Shown: positions 9,797 through 17,566 of the stretch, in pieces
How positions within the stretch are numbered: position 1 is the stretch's first letter
Layout of the letters: every line of letters starts with the position of its first letter
Origin: JADKAV01 sp963732355
GTDB lineage: Bacteria; Actinomycetota; Actinomycetes; S36-B12; UBA10799
Direction of reading: 5' to 3'
Assembly (NCBI GenBank): GCA_963732355.1
Contig: CAVSZD010000011.1
Location: forward strand, 372,001 to 436,000
Length of the DNA: 64,000 nucleotides
The notes under the pieces: model-generated
Database searches by the model: none
What the model was told of the DNA's origin: nothing
What the model saw: the letters and a program-made list of their open reading frames with translations, nothing else
Translations under genes and position numbers: made by a program

Positions 9797-11148
9797 ATGA
9801 ACCCCTCGCCTACTGGCGGGAATTGCAGGCCGGTATCGCCGACAGCGCCACCTGGACGCAAAGGTTGTTGGATCAGCAGCGGACATTGGGCTTCGTCTAT
9901 CACGACGAGCCCGCGATGATCGTCGCTGAGCCGGCGATGCTGACCGAGACCGATTTCGCCGCCGACCAAGCCGTCAGTTCCGCGGTCCTCGCCACCTTGG
10001 CGGCTTGTGGACAGCAGGTGCTCGCCGACCGCGCGCTGCAGGACCGCTACATCCCCGGTTGGCTGGACGAGCTGCCCGACGCAGACCTCTTCACACTCCC
10101 CGCCGGGTACCCGGACCCGATCGTGTTCGGCCGGCTTGACGGCGTCCGGACCGCCGATGGGCTCCAAGTGCTCGAGTTCAACGGCGGTCTGCCGGGTGGC
10201 GTGTTCGACTCGGACGTGTCGGCCGCCTTGATGTCCCAGGCCGACATCGCCGGCGACTTCGCCGCACGGTTCCCGTTCCGGACGACCACCGTCGGTCAGG
10301 ACTTGCTGGACGTCATGGTGAAGACCTGGCACGACTTCGGCGGCACGGGCTTGCCGTTCACGGTTATGGCCCTACCGCGGGAGCTCACGGCCGTCGCCTC
10401 CCGCGCGATCACCTACCTGTGCGACCTGGCCGCCGCCCGGAACATCGAGATCCAGGTGGCCGACCCCGGTGAGGTCGTGTACTCGCAGGGGCGTGCACGC
10501 CTCAACGGACAGCCCGTCGATGTGCTGGTGCGGGCGTTCTTCACCCCGATGCTGGAGTACCTCGGCGATCGGCTCGACGGGATCAAGGCCGCTCTGCGCG
10601 CCGAGTCCCTGTGCATGATCACCAGTCTGCAGTCCGGTCTCTTCGGCATGAAGTCACTCTTTGCGATGGCTACCGATCCGGCGGTTGACATCGACGTGAC
10701 CCCGGAGCAGTTGACCCTGGCCCGCGCACACCTGCCCTGGACCCGCCTTGTGGCGGCGGGTCGTTCGACCGACCCGAGCGGCAGTGCCGTCGACCTGCTG
10801 GGGTACTTGGCCGCCAACCGGGAGCAAAGCGTCATCAAACCCACGGACGGGTACGGCGGATCCGGCGTAGAGCTCGGGTGGATGCACACCACGGATTCGT
10901 GGGCCGCGGTCATCGACCGGGCAGCGGCGGGCGGACATGTGGCCCAACAGCGCGTGCCCATCGTCACCGAGGAGTACTCAGTTCTCGAGGAAGGGTTCCC
11001 GCTGCGTGGGTTCAACGGCGACGTGGATCCGTTGATGTGTGGCGACACGATGGCCGGGTACGCGATGCGGTTGGCACCCGAAGGGTCGTGGATCACCAAC
11101 GTCAGCGGTGGAGCGAGCGGGGCGCCGGTCTTCATCCTGGAGGACTGA
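9793..11148 (+). CDS. ATP-grasp-like ligase, glutathionylspermidine-synthase-like
   Basis: 451 residues from ATG 9793, overlapping the MFS stop. The middle of the protein has IVFGRLDGVRTADG followed by VLEFNGGLPGGVFDSD. This resembles the R-D...E-x-N pattern of permuted ATP-grasp enzymes related to glutathionylspermidine synthase. Near residue 355 VIKPTDGYGGSGVELG looks like the lysine-plus-glycine-rich ATP lid, and VTEEYSV and WITNVSGGASG follow. ATP-grasp enzymes join a carboxylate to an amine or thiol through an acylphosphate. The substrate is unknown. Context with an MFS exporter and a GNAT-like protein suggests production of a small amide or peptide. The family assignment is from motif reading only. 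Confidence 0.75.
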   Translation: MNEPLAYWRELQAGIADSATWTQRLLDQQRTLGFVYHDEPAMIVAEPAMLTETDFAADQAVSSAVLATLAACGQQVLADRALQDRYIPGWLDELPDADLFTLPAGYPDPIVFGRLDGVRTADGLQVLEFNGGLPGGVFDSDVSAALMSQADIAGDFAARFPFRTTTVGQDLLDVMVKTWHDFGGTGLPFTVMALPRELTAVASRAITYLCDLAAARNIEIQVADPGEVVYSQGRARLNGQPVDVLVRAFFTPMLEYLGDRLDGIKAALRAESLCMITSLQSGLFGMKSLFAMATDPAVDIDVTPEQLTLARAHLPWTRLVAAGRSTDPSGSAVDLLGYLAANREQSVIKPTDGYGGSGVELGWMHTTDSWAAVIDRAAAGGHVAQQRVPIVTEEYSVLEEGFPLRGFNGDVDPLMCGDTMAGYAMRLAPEGSWITNVSGGASGAPVFILED

Positions 11149-11175
11149 CCGGCGGGGAGCTACCAGCGCCATTCG

Positions 11176-11302
11176 CAGGCAAAGCTGAAAACCGGCAACT
11201 AAATCGCCGCCCTGCCACACCGCCCATCCGCGGCCGCCGCACCGCAGCAGGCAAAGCTGAAAACCGGCAAACCAGTTGCCTGTCGTCAACATGGCCCAGC
11301 AG
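11176..11302. repeat. 71-72 bp tandem repeat family, degenerate copy (two units)
   Basis: Two units each begin GCAAAGCTGAAAACCGGCAA (units start near 11180 and 11252, period 72) and the second ends CAACATGGCCC. They resemble the better preserved array at 53048-53310, differing as CTGAAAA in place of CTGGAAA. They fill the gap between the ATP-grasp gene and the convergent HAMP gene. Confidence 0.75.
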
Positions 11303-11309
11303 GCACGTC

Positions 11310-12287
11310 CTACTGGTCAGGGCGCATCGTGGAACGCAGTTGCTCGGCTTTTGCGGCCAGGTCTGCGAAGAAGTCGGTCTCAGTGATCTCGCGCACCGAC
11401 TCTTCCCGCTTCGTCGTGTCGATCTCGACCTGAAGTCGCTGCACCTCCTTGGTCAAGGCACGCTCCCGGGCAGCGACCTTGGTGGCCATCACTGCGAACG
11501 AGTCGGCCAGATCCGACATCTCGTCTGCGAATCGGCCTTCTGCGCCGATGGCGCCCAGGTCAAGGTCATACTCCCCAGCAGCGACCCGCTTCGTGGCCAG
11601 TGTGAGGCGTTGCAGTGGCCGGACCATGAGGGTCGACACGATCAGGACCAGCACGATCAACGACACGTAACTCACCGCCAGGACGGGGAAGACCTGTACC
11701 CGCGCGCGCTCTCGGACTTCTTGAACATAGGCGACCGAGTAGTCGATCCCAACAGCGGCGATCTTCTCGCCATTCTCGTCGACGATCGGGCTGTACGCGG
11801 AGATCCATGTGCCTGAGCCATCGGTGTTGGTCGGCTGCAGCGTGGTCTCTGACAGCCCTTTCTGCATGAACTCCACGGTCGAGGGTGACTGGGTCTGGGC
11901 AACAGGCTCGCGAAACGGCTGATCCCCGACCAGGTAGGTCAACTTGCCATCCTCGGCTGTGTAGATGATTGGCTCAGCCGAAGGGAAGATCGCAACCACC
12001 GCCGCCAGGTCCTCAGTCAGACGTTCATACGCGGGGTTCTGGGTCGGGTCGGAGTCGGGCGGCAGGGCGATCACCTTGGCGACTGGGCCTACCGGTAACG
12101 CTTCGCTGGCGCCCTCGGCGGCTTCAAGCAACTGGTCGGCCAGTCGGTTCGAGGCCGCATCGCCTGCATAGTGGACCACCCAGAACGCAATTGCCACGAA
12201 GACCACGGTGAATGCCGAAACGAAGGCCGTGAGCAACTTCCACCGCATGGGGAAGCGCCATCGGCGCCTGGGGCTCACGTCGCTCAT
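11310..12287 (-). CDS. Membrane sensor with extracytoplasmic domain and HAMP, no output domain
   Basis: 325 residues. Segment one spans about residues 16-40. An extracytoplasmic region of about 150 residues with sensor-like features (TWISAYSPIVDENGEKIAAVGIDYS is PDC/Cache-like) is followed by a second segment (about 199-222). A HAMP domain follows, beginning MVRPLQRLTLATKRVAAGEYD. A coiled coil then leads to a short tail VREITETDFFADLAAKAEQL that resembles ends of HAMP proteins found with signalling partners in other bacteria. No kinase, cyclase or methyl-accepting domain is present. It sits 3 nt after a MinD-like ATPase gene, so the two are probably one transcript and one signalling unit (inference). 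Confidence 0.82.
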   Translation of the reverse strand: MSDVSPRRRWRFPMRWKLLTAFVSAFTVVFVAIAFWVVHYAGDAASNRLADQLLEAAEGASEALPVGPVAKVIALPPDSDPTQNPAYERLTEDLAAVVAIFPSAEPIIYTAEDGKLTYLVGDQPFREPVAQTQSPSTVEFMQKGLSETTLQPTNTDGSGTWISAYSPIVDENGEKIAAVGIDYSVAYVQEVRERARVQVFPVLAVSYVSLIVLVLIVSTLMVRPLQRLTLATKRVAAGEYDLDLGAIGAEGRFADEMSDLADSFAVMATKVAARERALTKEVQRLQVEIDTTKREESVREITETDFFADLAAKAEQLRSTMRPDQ

Positions 12288-12290
12288 GAA

Positions 12291-13073
12291 CTAACGCGGG
12301 CTTTGCCCCGCGACGCCACCCTGAAGACTGTCGACAACCTGGCGAATGCCTTGTGACCAGGGATGCTCCGGGTGGGTGAGGCTGAAGAGCGCTGCAGAAG
12401 CGTTGACGGCCACATCAGTGGAGAGCGGGAGAAAGGCAGCCGTGGGCGTGGAATACGCCTGCTCCATCTGTGCGCCTAGATCGTCGAGATCAACCACATC
12501 CGGGACTTTGTTGAGTACCAGCAGGAGTTTGGGTACGGAGAGCCTGCGTGCGATGTCAACCGTTACCGCTGTGCCCTGGAAGTCCTGCTTGTCCGGGCGC
12601 AGAAGCAGCAGCAGGACATCGCTGATCGTCATGGACAGCATGGTCTCTTCGTTGAGACCCGGGTGGGTGTCGATGAACAAGTAGTCCAGGTCCAATGAGG
12701 CGGACAGGTCCCGCAGGCCCTCGGTGAGCCTGACCACGTCGTAGCCGTCCCGCAGGATGCGGGCAATGTCGGCCGCGTGCATACTCGCCGGCACCAGGAA
12801 CAATTGTCCGCCGTCTTGCTCTGGCCCTCCGATCTGGTCCGACACGTCGCGGACCGCGTCGGTGATCTCGATCTTTCCCCACAGATAGTCGTCGAGAGTA
12901 TTGTCCAGCGACTGATCGAACCCGAACAACGTGTGAATCCCCGGGCTCTGGATATCTGCGTCAACAACACCAACGCGAGCCCCCCTGGACGCCAAGTTGG
13001 CTGCGATGTTCGCTGTGGTGTTGCTCTTGCCCGTGCCCCCACGGAACGAGTGCACGGCTACAACATTGGTCAC
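12291..13073 (-). CDS. ParA/MinD-like P-loop ATPase
   Basis: 260 residues. The deviant Walker A motif is FRGGTGKSNTTANIA at residues 10-24, with the signature lysine in GTGKS. GVVDADIQSPG follows as the A' motif and DYLFIDTHPG as Walker B. The family includes MinD, ParA and regulatory ATPases. There is no ParB or cell-division partner next to it; the partner is the HAMP membrane protein directly downstream. This argues for a signalling or localisation role rather than DNA partition (inference). The start is GTG 13073. The hexamer GATACT lies 6 nt upstream and no Shine-Dalgarno motif is seen, consistent with a leaderless mRNA. Confidence 0.88.
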   Translation of the reverse strand: MTNVVAVHSFRGGTGKSNTTANIAANLASRGARVGVVDADIQSPGIHTLFGFDQSLDNTLDDYLWGKIEITDAVRDVSDQIGGPEQDGGQLFLVPASMHAADIARILRDGYDVVRLTEGLRDLSASLDLDYLFIDTHPGLNEETMLSMTISDVLLLLLRPDKQDFQGTAVTVDIARRLSVPKLLLVLNKVPDVVDLDDLGAQMEQAYSTPTAAFLPLSTDVAVNASAALFSLTHPEHPWSQGIRQVVDSLQGGVAGQSPR

Positions 13074-13079
13074 CTAGCG

Positions 13080-13085
13080 AGTATC
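13080..13085 (-). promoter_or_regulatory. Putative -10 hexamer GATACT of the MinD-like/HAMP operon
   Basis: GATACT on the minus strand is followed by six bases and then the GTG start codon at 13073. The position and type match the window-wide leaderless promoter pattern. Confidence 0.4.
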
Positions 13086-13150
13086 CCCCGGCCCGCGCAG
13101 AAAGGCAGGCGCAACGCGGCCGCCAGCAACGACCAGGTCACGCAACCCGT

Positions 13151-14284
13151 CTACTTCAGCGTGTAGCTCTTTGACTGCTTAAGGGCCGCGTACTTGGCGG
13201 TCTTCTTGGCGTTCAGGGTGATCTTCACCTTGCCCTTGGGGCCGGTGACTACCGTGACCTTGCCCTTCTTGCCCTTTTGCAGTTTGGCCTTCCCGGAGAC
13301 GCTGACCGTGACTTTCTGGCCGGCGTTGGTCTTGCAGGTCCTCTTGAGGACCACAACGGCCGAGTCCGCCTGCAACTTGTTCGGCAGCTTGGCGCACTTG
13401 GCCTTCTGCTTCTTGGGCGTCTTGCAATAGGTCGTCGAGGCCGCCCACTGCTGGTACTGCTCGGGGTAGTCGGTGATGATGCCGGCCGGTCCCTGCTTGG
13501 CCATGGCCTCCCAGCCGGCCGGGTCGTCGCCCTTGGTCACGAGGTTGAACCACGCGTACAGCGTGATGTCGGCCTTGCCCATCTCAACGGAGATCTTGGG
13601 GTCGTTGGACAGCACAACGTTGATCAGTCCGGCCCAAGCACCGGCGGGGACGTCGCTGGGCGTCACCTTCAACCCGGACTTGATCACGTCGTGGAACCAG
13701 ATCTGGTTGTACCCCGGGAGCAGGGTCTTGAACTGCTCCAACTCCGGCTTGTTGAACGACGGCACGACCGCGTCCACACCACTGGCTTTGATCTTCTGTG
13801 CGTAATCGTCGATCCAGGCCTGCTGGGTGATCGCCGGCTCGGGCTTGTACTCCGGCCACACCTGCACGTTCTTGCCCTTGGACCAGGTCAGGAACTCCTC
13901 GAAGAGCGGGATCTTGCCCGCTCCGTTGTCGAGTTCGAGGCTCTGAATGTAGGCGATGTCGACGTCCTGGACATTGCCACTGCCGTTGGTGGTGCGACTG
14001 AGGTTCGCGTCGTGCATGAGGATCGGCACGCCGTCCTTGGTCCAGCGCACGTCAGTCTCGAGCACCTTGACGCCAAGGTTGACGGACTTCTCGAAGGCCG
14101 GCCAGGAGTTCTCGAGTTCGTACGGGTTCTTGCCAACACCGCCGCCGCCGCGGTGAGCGATGAGCGCCGGGATGTAGCACGAAGAGGCGGTGATCGTCGT
14201 GTCCGCGGGGGCTGCGGCCTCGGAGGCGACGGCAGGGGAGGCACCAGCGACAACGAGCGCGGTGCACAGGAAAGCGATGCGCAT
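13151..14284 (-). CDS. Secreted glycerophosphodiester phosphodiesterase
   Basis: 377 residues with a signal peptide (MRIAFLCTALVVAGASPAVA, cleavage probably after the alanines). The GDPD catalytic core starts with LIAHRGGGG near residue 42, whose HRG holds a catalytic histidine. VLETDVRWTKDGVPILMHD follows with the metal-binding glutamate and aspartate and the second histidine. VWPEYKPEP and AGIITDYPEQYQQW complete the TIM-barrel signatures. The family hydrolyses glycerophosphodiesters to glycerol-3-phosphate and an alcohol. After about residue 285 comes a lysine-rich, basic tail of about 90 residues that may bind the cell envelope. The ATG at 14284 lies 6 nt after a TATCTT hexamer. Single gene. 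Confidence 0.92.
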   Translation of the reverse strand: MRIAFLCTALVVAGASPAVASEAAAPADTTITASSCYIPALIAHRGGGGVGKNPYELENSWPAFEKSVNLGVKVLETDVRWTKDGVPILMHDANLSRTTNGSGNVQDVDIAYIQSLELDNGAGKIPLFEEFLTWSKGKNVQVWPEYKPEPAITQQAWIDDYAQKIKASGVDAVVPSFNKPELEQFKTLLPGYNQIWFHDVIKSGLKVTPSDVPAGAWAGLINVVLSNDPKISVEMGKADITLYAWFNLVTKGDDPAGWEAMAKQGPAGIITDYPEQYQQWAASTTYCKTPKKQKAKCAKLPNKLQADSAVVVLKRTCKTNAGQKVTVSVSGKAKLQKGKKGKVTVVTGPKGKVKITLNAKKTAKYAALKQSKSYTLK

Positions 14285-14290
14285 TGCCGC

Positions 14291-14296
14291 AAGATA
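14291..14296 (-). promoter_or_regulatory. Putative -10 hexamer TATCTT of the GDPD gene
   Basis: TATCTT on the minus strand is followed by six bases (GCGGCA) and the ATG at 14284. No Shine-Dalgarno motif is present, so the transcript is probably leaderless. Confidence 0.5.
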
Positions 14297-14357
14297 CCTC
14301 GAACGGGGGTGCGCACACCGGACGGAACATCACGAGATGGTTGCGACTCAGGTTCGA

Positions 14358-15887
14358 TCAGAGTCCCAGGACACCGGGGTTGAGGATTCTGGCCGGGTCG
14401 AGCGTGCGTTTCGTCGCCTCGAGGGCCAGCCCGAAAGGGCGCGACTGCTGCTCGACGTACCAGGGAACATGATCGCGGCCAACCGCGTGATGGTGGGTGA
14501 TGGTGCCGCCGGCCGCAATGATGGCGCTGCTGACGCTGGTCTTGATCTGGTCCCACACGGCGATCTCCTCTCCACCAGGAACAGGGGCGAGGACCGTGAA
14601 GTAGGGGGCAGCGCCGTCGGGATACACGTGGGTCAGCCGACAGGTGACCCTGCCGGGTACTCCGCACAGCTGCTCAACGGCGGCCTGGCAGGTGGCGCGC
14701 ACCTGGTCGATCAACGCATAGAGCCGATCCCAGGTGACCGCAGTTTCGAAGGTCTCGGCCATGATGCCCAGGCTCACCAGCAGGTCGCGCAGGTACGGGG
14801 CCTGCATGAACGCACCCCGCCATTCGGCCTCGCTGCCGCCGGATTGCTGGTCGGCGCCGAACCGGTGGCACAAGGCAACGGCAGCGGCCAGTTGCGTCTC
14901 GACGGGGGTTTGGCCCTCGAACCCCAGCACCAGAAGGGGTCGCTCGTCCGTTCCGGGTGCTTCTGCCCCATCGATGAGACGACAGTTGGCCGGCGTCATC
15001 CCCGACTGCAAGATTGTGCGGATCGCCTCGCACCCCGCCTGGAAGGACGGGAACCGCAGAGTCGCGCTGGATTTGTGCGCCGGGCGTGGCACCACGCGCA
15101 GCCAGCTCGAAGTGATCACCCCGAGCGAGCCCTCACTTCCCAGGAGCATCCGATCCGGGCTCGGTCCCGCCCCGGACCCGGGGAGTCTGCGCGACTCCCA
15201 GAGGCCTATGGGGGTGATGCCACGGACCGACTCGACCAGGTCGTCGATGTGCGTCGGCCCGCTGGCGTAGTGGCCGGCCGCACGCGTGGCGACCCAACCC
15301 CCGACAGTGGAGAACTCGAAGGACTGGGGGAAGAACCGAGTGGTCAGGCCCAGCGGTTTCAGTTGCGCCTCCACCTCCGGACCAGCGGCTCCGGCTTGAA
15401 CCAGCACGGCTCGACTCACCTCGTCCACCTCAAGCACCCGGTTCATCCTGCTCAGATCGAGGCTGATGACCCCGTTGTACGCATCGAGACCACGCGGCTC
15501 GATGCCACCGACCACACTCGTCCCACCTCCGTACGGGATGACCGCGACGTTGTGCTGCTCGGCCCACTCCAGCACCGTGACCACGTCGGTCTCGTCAGTG
15601 GCGTACGCGACAAGGTCGGGCGCGGAGCCGAACTGCCCGTTGAACCCGCGGATCACGTCGCGGTAGGCCTTGCCCAGGGCATGGGTGGCACGGGCATGCC
15701 GGTCGGTGGTGGCGCAAGGGGCAGACTCCAGGCGCGGCGCTGGCATGGCGGCGGCTTCCAGGGGGACGGCGCACCGGACGTCAAGTGAACCGAACCCGAG
15801 ATAGTCGATGACTTGCCCAGCCCCCTCGCGCACTTGTTGTTCGGTCAATGCCTGCTCTTGGTTACCCCAACCCCAGTGTTTGCGCAC
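14358..15887 (-). CDS. FAD-binding oxidase, alkyldihydroxyacetonephosphate synthase-like
   Basis: 509 residues. The N-terminus RKHWGWG matches the start of AGPS-like proteins. A PCMH-type FAD domain follows, with VIPYGGGTSVVGG near residue 118 and STVGGWVATRAAGHYASG. The C-terminal part has THHHAVGRDHVPW, matching the histidine-rich active-site stretch of alkyl-DHAP synthases, and ends in the typical DPARILNPGVL. Eukaryotic AGPS makes ether lipids. Bacterial homologues are mostly uncharacterised and some may be 2-hydroxyacid dehydrogenases, so the substrate is uncertain. The start is GTG 15887; a weak CACACT lies 6 nt before it. Upstream lies the repeat-rich divergent region shared with the acyl-CoA dehydrogenase gene. 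Confidence 0.87.
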   Translation of the reverse strand: MRKHWGWGNQEQALTEQQVREGAGQVIDYLGFGSLDVRCAVPLEAAAMPAPRLESAPCATTDRHARATHALGKAYRDVIRGFNGQFGSAPDLVAYATDETDVVTVLEWAEQHNVAVIPYGGGTSVVGGIEPRGLDAYNGVISLDLSRMNRVLEVDEVSRAVLVQAGAAGPEVEAQLKPLGLTTRFFPQSFEFSTVGGWVATRAAGHYASGPTHIDDLVESVRGITPIGLWESRRLPGSGAGPSPDRMLLGSEGSLGVITSSWLRVVPRPAHKSSATLRFPSFQAGCEAIRTILQSGMTPANCRLIDGAEAPGTDERPLLVLGFEGQTPVETQLAAAVALCHRFGADQQSGGSEAEWRGAFMQAPYLRDLLVSLGIMAETFETAVTWDRLYALIDQVRATCQAAVEQLCGVPGRVTCRLTHVYPDGAAPYFTVLAPVPGGEEIAVWDQIKTSVSSAIIAAGGTITHHHAVGRDHVPWYVEQQSRPFGLALEATKRTLDPARILNPGVLGL

Positions 15888-15964
15888 CTGGCCAGTGTGC
15901 CCGGAAACGGCGTGGGTGGTGGCGGCTCGGGTCGCCCCGCCCGGCGGGCCTCTCGACGCGGCTC

Positions 15965-16032
15965 GTTAGAGGTTGTGCTGTTGGTTAGAGAAACAACGCG
16001 TGGATTCGCTAACCAGGACCACAACCTCTAAC
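15965..16032. repeat. 68-nt nested palindrome, copy 3
   Basis: Outer 13-bp arms are intact. The left inner arm is GTTAGAGAAAC while the right inner arm is GATTCGCTAAC, so the inner hairpin is imperfect: half of it belongs to a different sequence type. The core AACGCGTG keeps the central ACGCGT. The copy lies between divergently transcribed genes. Confidence 0.88.
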
Positions 16033-16065
16033 CAGGACGGCCAAGGGACAACCCGGCACCCCGCA

Positions 16066-16164
16066 GTCCCGGTGGTCCCGGTGGTCCCGGTGGTCCCGGT
16101 GGTCCCGGTGGTCCCGATGGTCCCGGCGGTCCCGGTGGTCCCGGTGGTCCCGATGGTCCCGGCC
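16066..16164. repeat. 9-bp tandem repeat (GGTCCCGGT)n between palindrome copies 3 and 4
   Basis: About eleven copies of a 9-bp unit, GGTCCCGGT with a few A and C variants, run without interruption. The 9-bp period keeps all frames open, which creates false open frames on both strands. It has no other visible function and is likely length-variable. Confidence 0.88.
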
Positions 16165-16182
16165 GGCCTCTCGACGCGGTTG

Positions 16183-16250
16183 GTTAGAGGTTGTGCTGTT
16201 GGTTAGAGAAACAACACGTGGATTCGCTAACCAGGACCACAACCTCTAAC
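16183..16250. repeat. 68-nt nested palindrome, copy 4
   Basis: It differs from copy 3 by one base in the core (AACACGTG). It lies exactly 218 bp after copy 3. Both share the upstream GGCCTCTCGACGCGG and a downstream CCAGGACGGCC, so a larger block was duplicated around the 9-bp array. Confidence 0.88.
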
Positions 16251-16329
16251 CAGGACGGCCCTGGGACAACCCGGCAACCCCCGCAACCCCCGGCGACGCC
16301 GACTGGCCCAAGCCGGCGCCGAACCGCCG

Positions 16330-16335
16330 TAGTCT
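16330..16335 (+). promoter_or_regulatory. Putative -10 hexamer TAGTCT of the acyl-CoA dehydrogenase gene
   Basis: TAGTCT, then six bases (GGCGGC), then the ATG at 16342. The GGCGGC spacer is not a good Shine-Dalgarno motif, so a leaderless start is favoured. Confidence 0.45.
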
Positions 16336-16341
16336 GGCGGC

Positions 16342-17454
16342 ATGAGCTTCATGACCGAGGAACGGGCGGCCCTTGGGCAGACTGTCCGGGACTTCACAGC
16401 CGCTCAGATCGCCCCCAACCTCGATGAGTGGGAAGCCAACGGTGAACTCCCTCTCGACCTGCACAAGCAGGCCGCGGCACTCGGCCTGCTCGGGATCGGC
16501 TACCCGGAGGCGGTCGGCGGCTCCGGAGGCGACCTCGGCGATGTCATCGTGGTCACCGAGTCGGTTCTGGCCGCGGGTGGATCGGGCGGGGTGATCGCCG
16601 GACTGTTCACGCACGGGATCGCCATTCCGCACATCATCGACTCGGGCAACGAAGACCTCATCGATCAGTGGGTCCGGCCTGTGCTGGCCGGGGACAAGAT
16701 CGCCTGCCTCGGGGTCACGGAGCCGGGTGGCGGTTCCGATGTGGCGAATCTGCGGACCCGGGCCGATGAATCCGGTGACTCCTGGGTGCTCAACGGCTCC
16801 AAGACCTTCATCACTTCTGGAGCCCGCGCCGACGTTGCGGTCGTCGCCGCGCGGTTGCGGGGGGCGCCGGGCGCAGCCGGGATCGGTCTGTTCGCGGTCC
16901 CCACAGATCAGCGCGGATACCAGGTCACAACCCGCCTGGAGAAGATGGGCTGGCACTGCTCGGACACCGCCGAACTCGGCCTCGTGGACGCCCGGGCGGA
17001 ACTGATCACAGCCGACGGATTCGCGTCACTTGCCCGTCATTTCGCCACTGAACGACTGTCGTTGGGGGTCAGCGGATACGCCACAGCCGCCCGATGTGTA
17101 GACCTGACCCGTGAGTGGATCGGGGCGCGGGAGACCTTCGGCCGGCCACTGAGCACCCGACAGGTCGTGCGGCACACCTTCGTCGAGATGAACCGCCGCA
17201 CCGACGTGGCCAGGTCGTACGTCCACGCGCTGGCCGACGGTGGCGAGGTCACGGTGCTCGACGCCATCTACGCCAAGCAGACCGGGGTCAACTGCGCGGC
17301 CTTCGTCACCGATCGCGCGGTGCAACTCTTCGGGGGCATGGGGTATGCACGCGGTGAAGTCGAACGGCATTACCGTGACGCCCGGATCCTGGGGATCGGC
17401 GGCGGCGCGGACGAGGTGATGGCCGACCTGGCAGCGCGCCTGTTAGGCATCTGA
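16342..17454 (+). CDS. Acyl-CoA dehydrogenase
   Basis: 370 residues, the usual size for a short- or medium-chain type enzyme. Signature blocks are ACLGVTEPGGGSDVANLRT near residue 117 (FAD and substrate region), WVLNGSKTFITSGARAD, and the C-terminal QLFGGMGYARGEVERHYRDAR, which matches the second family signature. FAD-dependent alpha,beta-dehydrogenation of an acyl-CoA is the expected reaction; chain length and physiological substrate cannot be read. The gene stands alone, convergent with the polyprenyl synthase gene, and starts downstream of the repeat block. It could supply the enoyl-CoA step to the fadB/fadA pair at 49546-52931, though they are not linked. Confidence 0.93.
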   Translation: MSFMTEERAALGQTVRDFTAAQIAPNLDEWEANGELPLDLHKQAAALGLLGIGYPEAVGGSGGDLGDVIVVTESVLAAGGSGGVIAGLFTHGIAIPHIIDSGNEDLIDQWVRPVLAGDKIACLGVTEPGGGSDVANLRTRADESGDSWVLNGSKTFITSGARADVAVVAARLRGAPGAAGIGLFAVPTDQRGYQVTTRLEKMGWHCSDTAELGLVDARAELITADGFASLARHFATERLSLGVSGYATAARCVDLTREWIGARETFGRPLSTRQVVRHTFVEMNRRTDVARSYVHALADGGEVTVLDAIYAKQTGVNCAAFVTDRAVQLFGGMGYARGEVERHYRDARILGIGGGADEVMADLAARLLGI

Positions 17455-17517
17455 CCGGCGCCAAAGGGCCCGCATGTTGGTCATGGGACCTGCAAGGCAG
17501 CGACTACATCACCGTTG

Positions 17518-17532
17518 ACGGCCCCAGGCCGT
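17518..17532. terminator. Possible short bidirectional hairpin between convergent genes
   Basis: ACGGCC and GGCCGT form a perfect 6-bp stem with a CCA loop in the gap between the acyl-CoA dehydrogenase and polyprenyl synthase stops. No T-run follows, so this is only a candidate. Confidence 0.3.
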
Positions 17533-17566
17533 GCCCGGTTCCTACCTGACCCCGCTGGTGCCCTGA

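Noticed and set aside
16009..16242. Open frames with HRD or VPVV repeats over the 9-bp array
   Set aside because: A 9-bp repeat keeps all frames open. There is no ribosome site or start context, so these are artefacts of the minisatellite.
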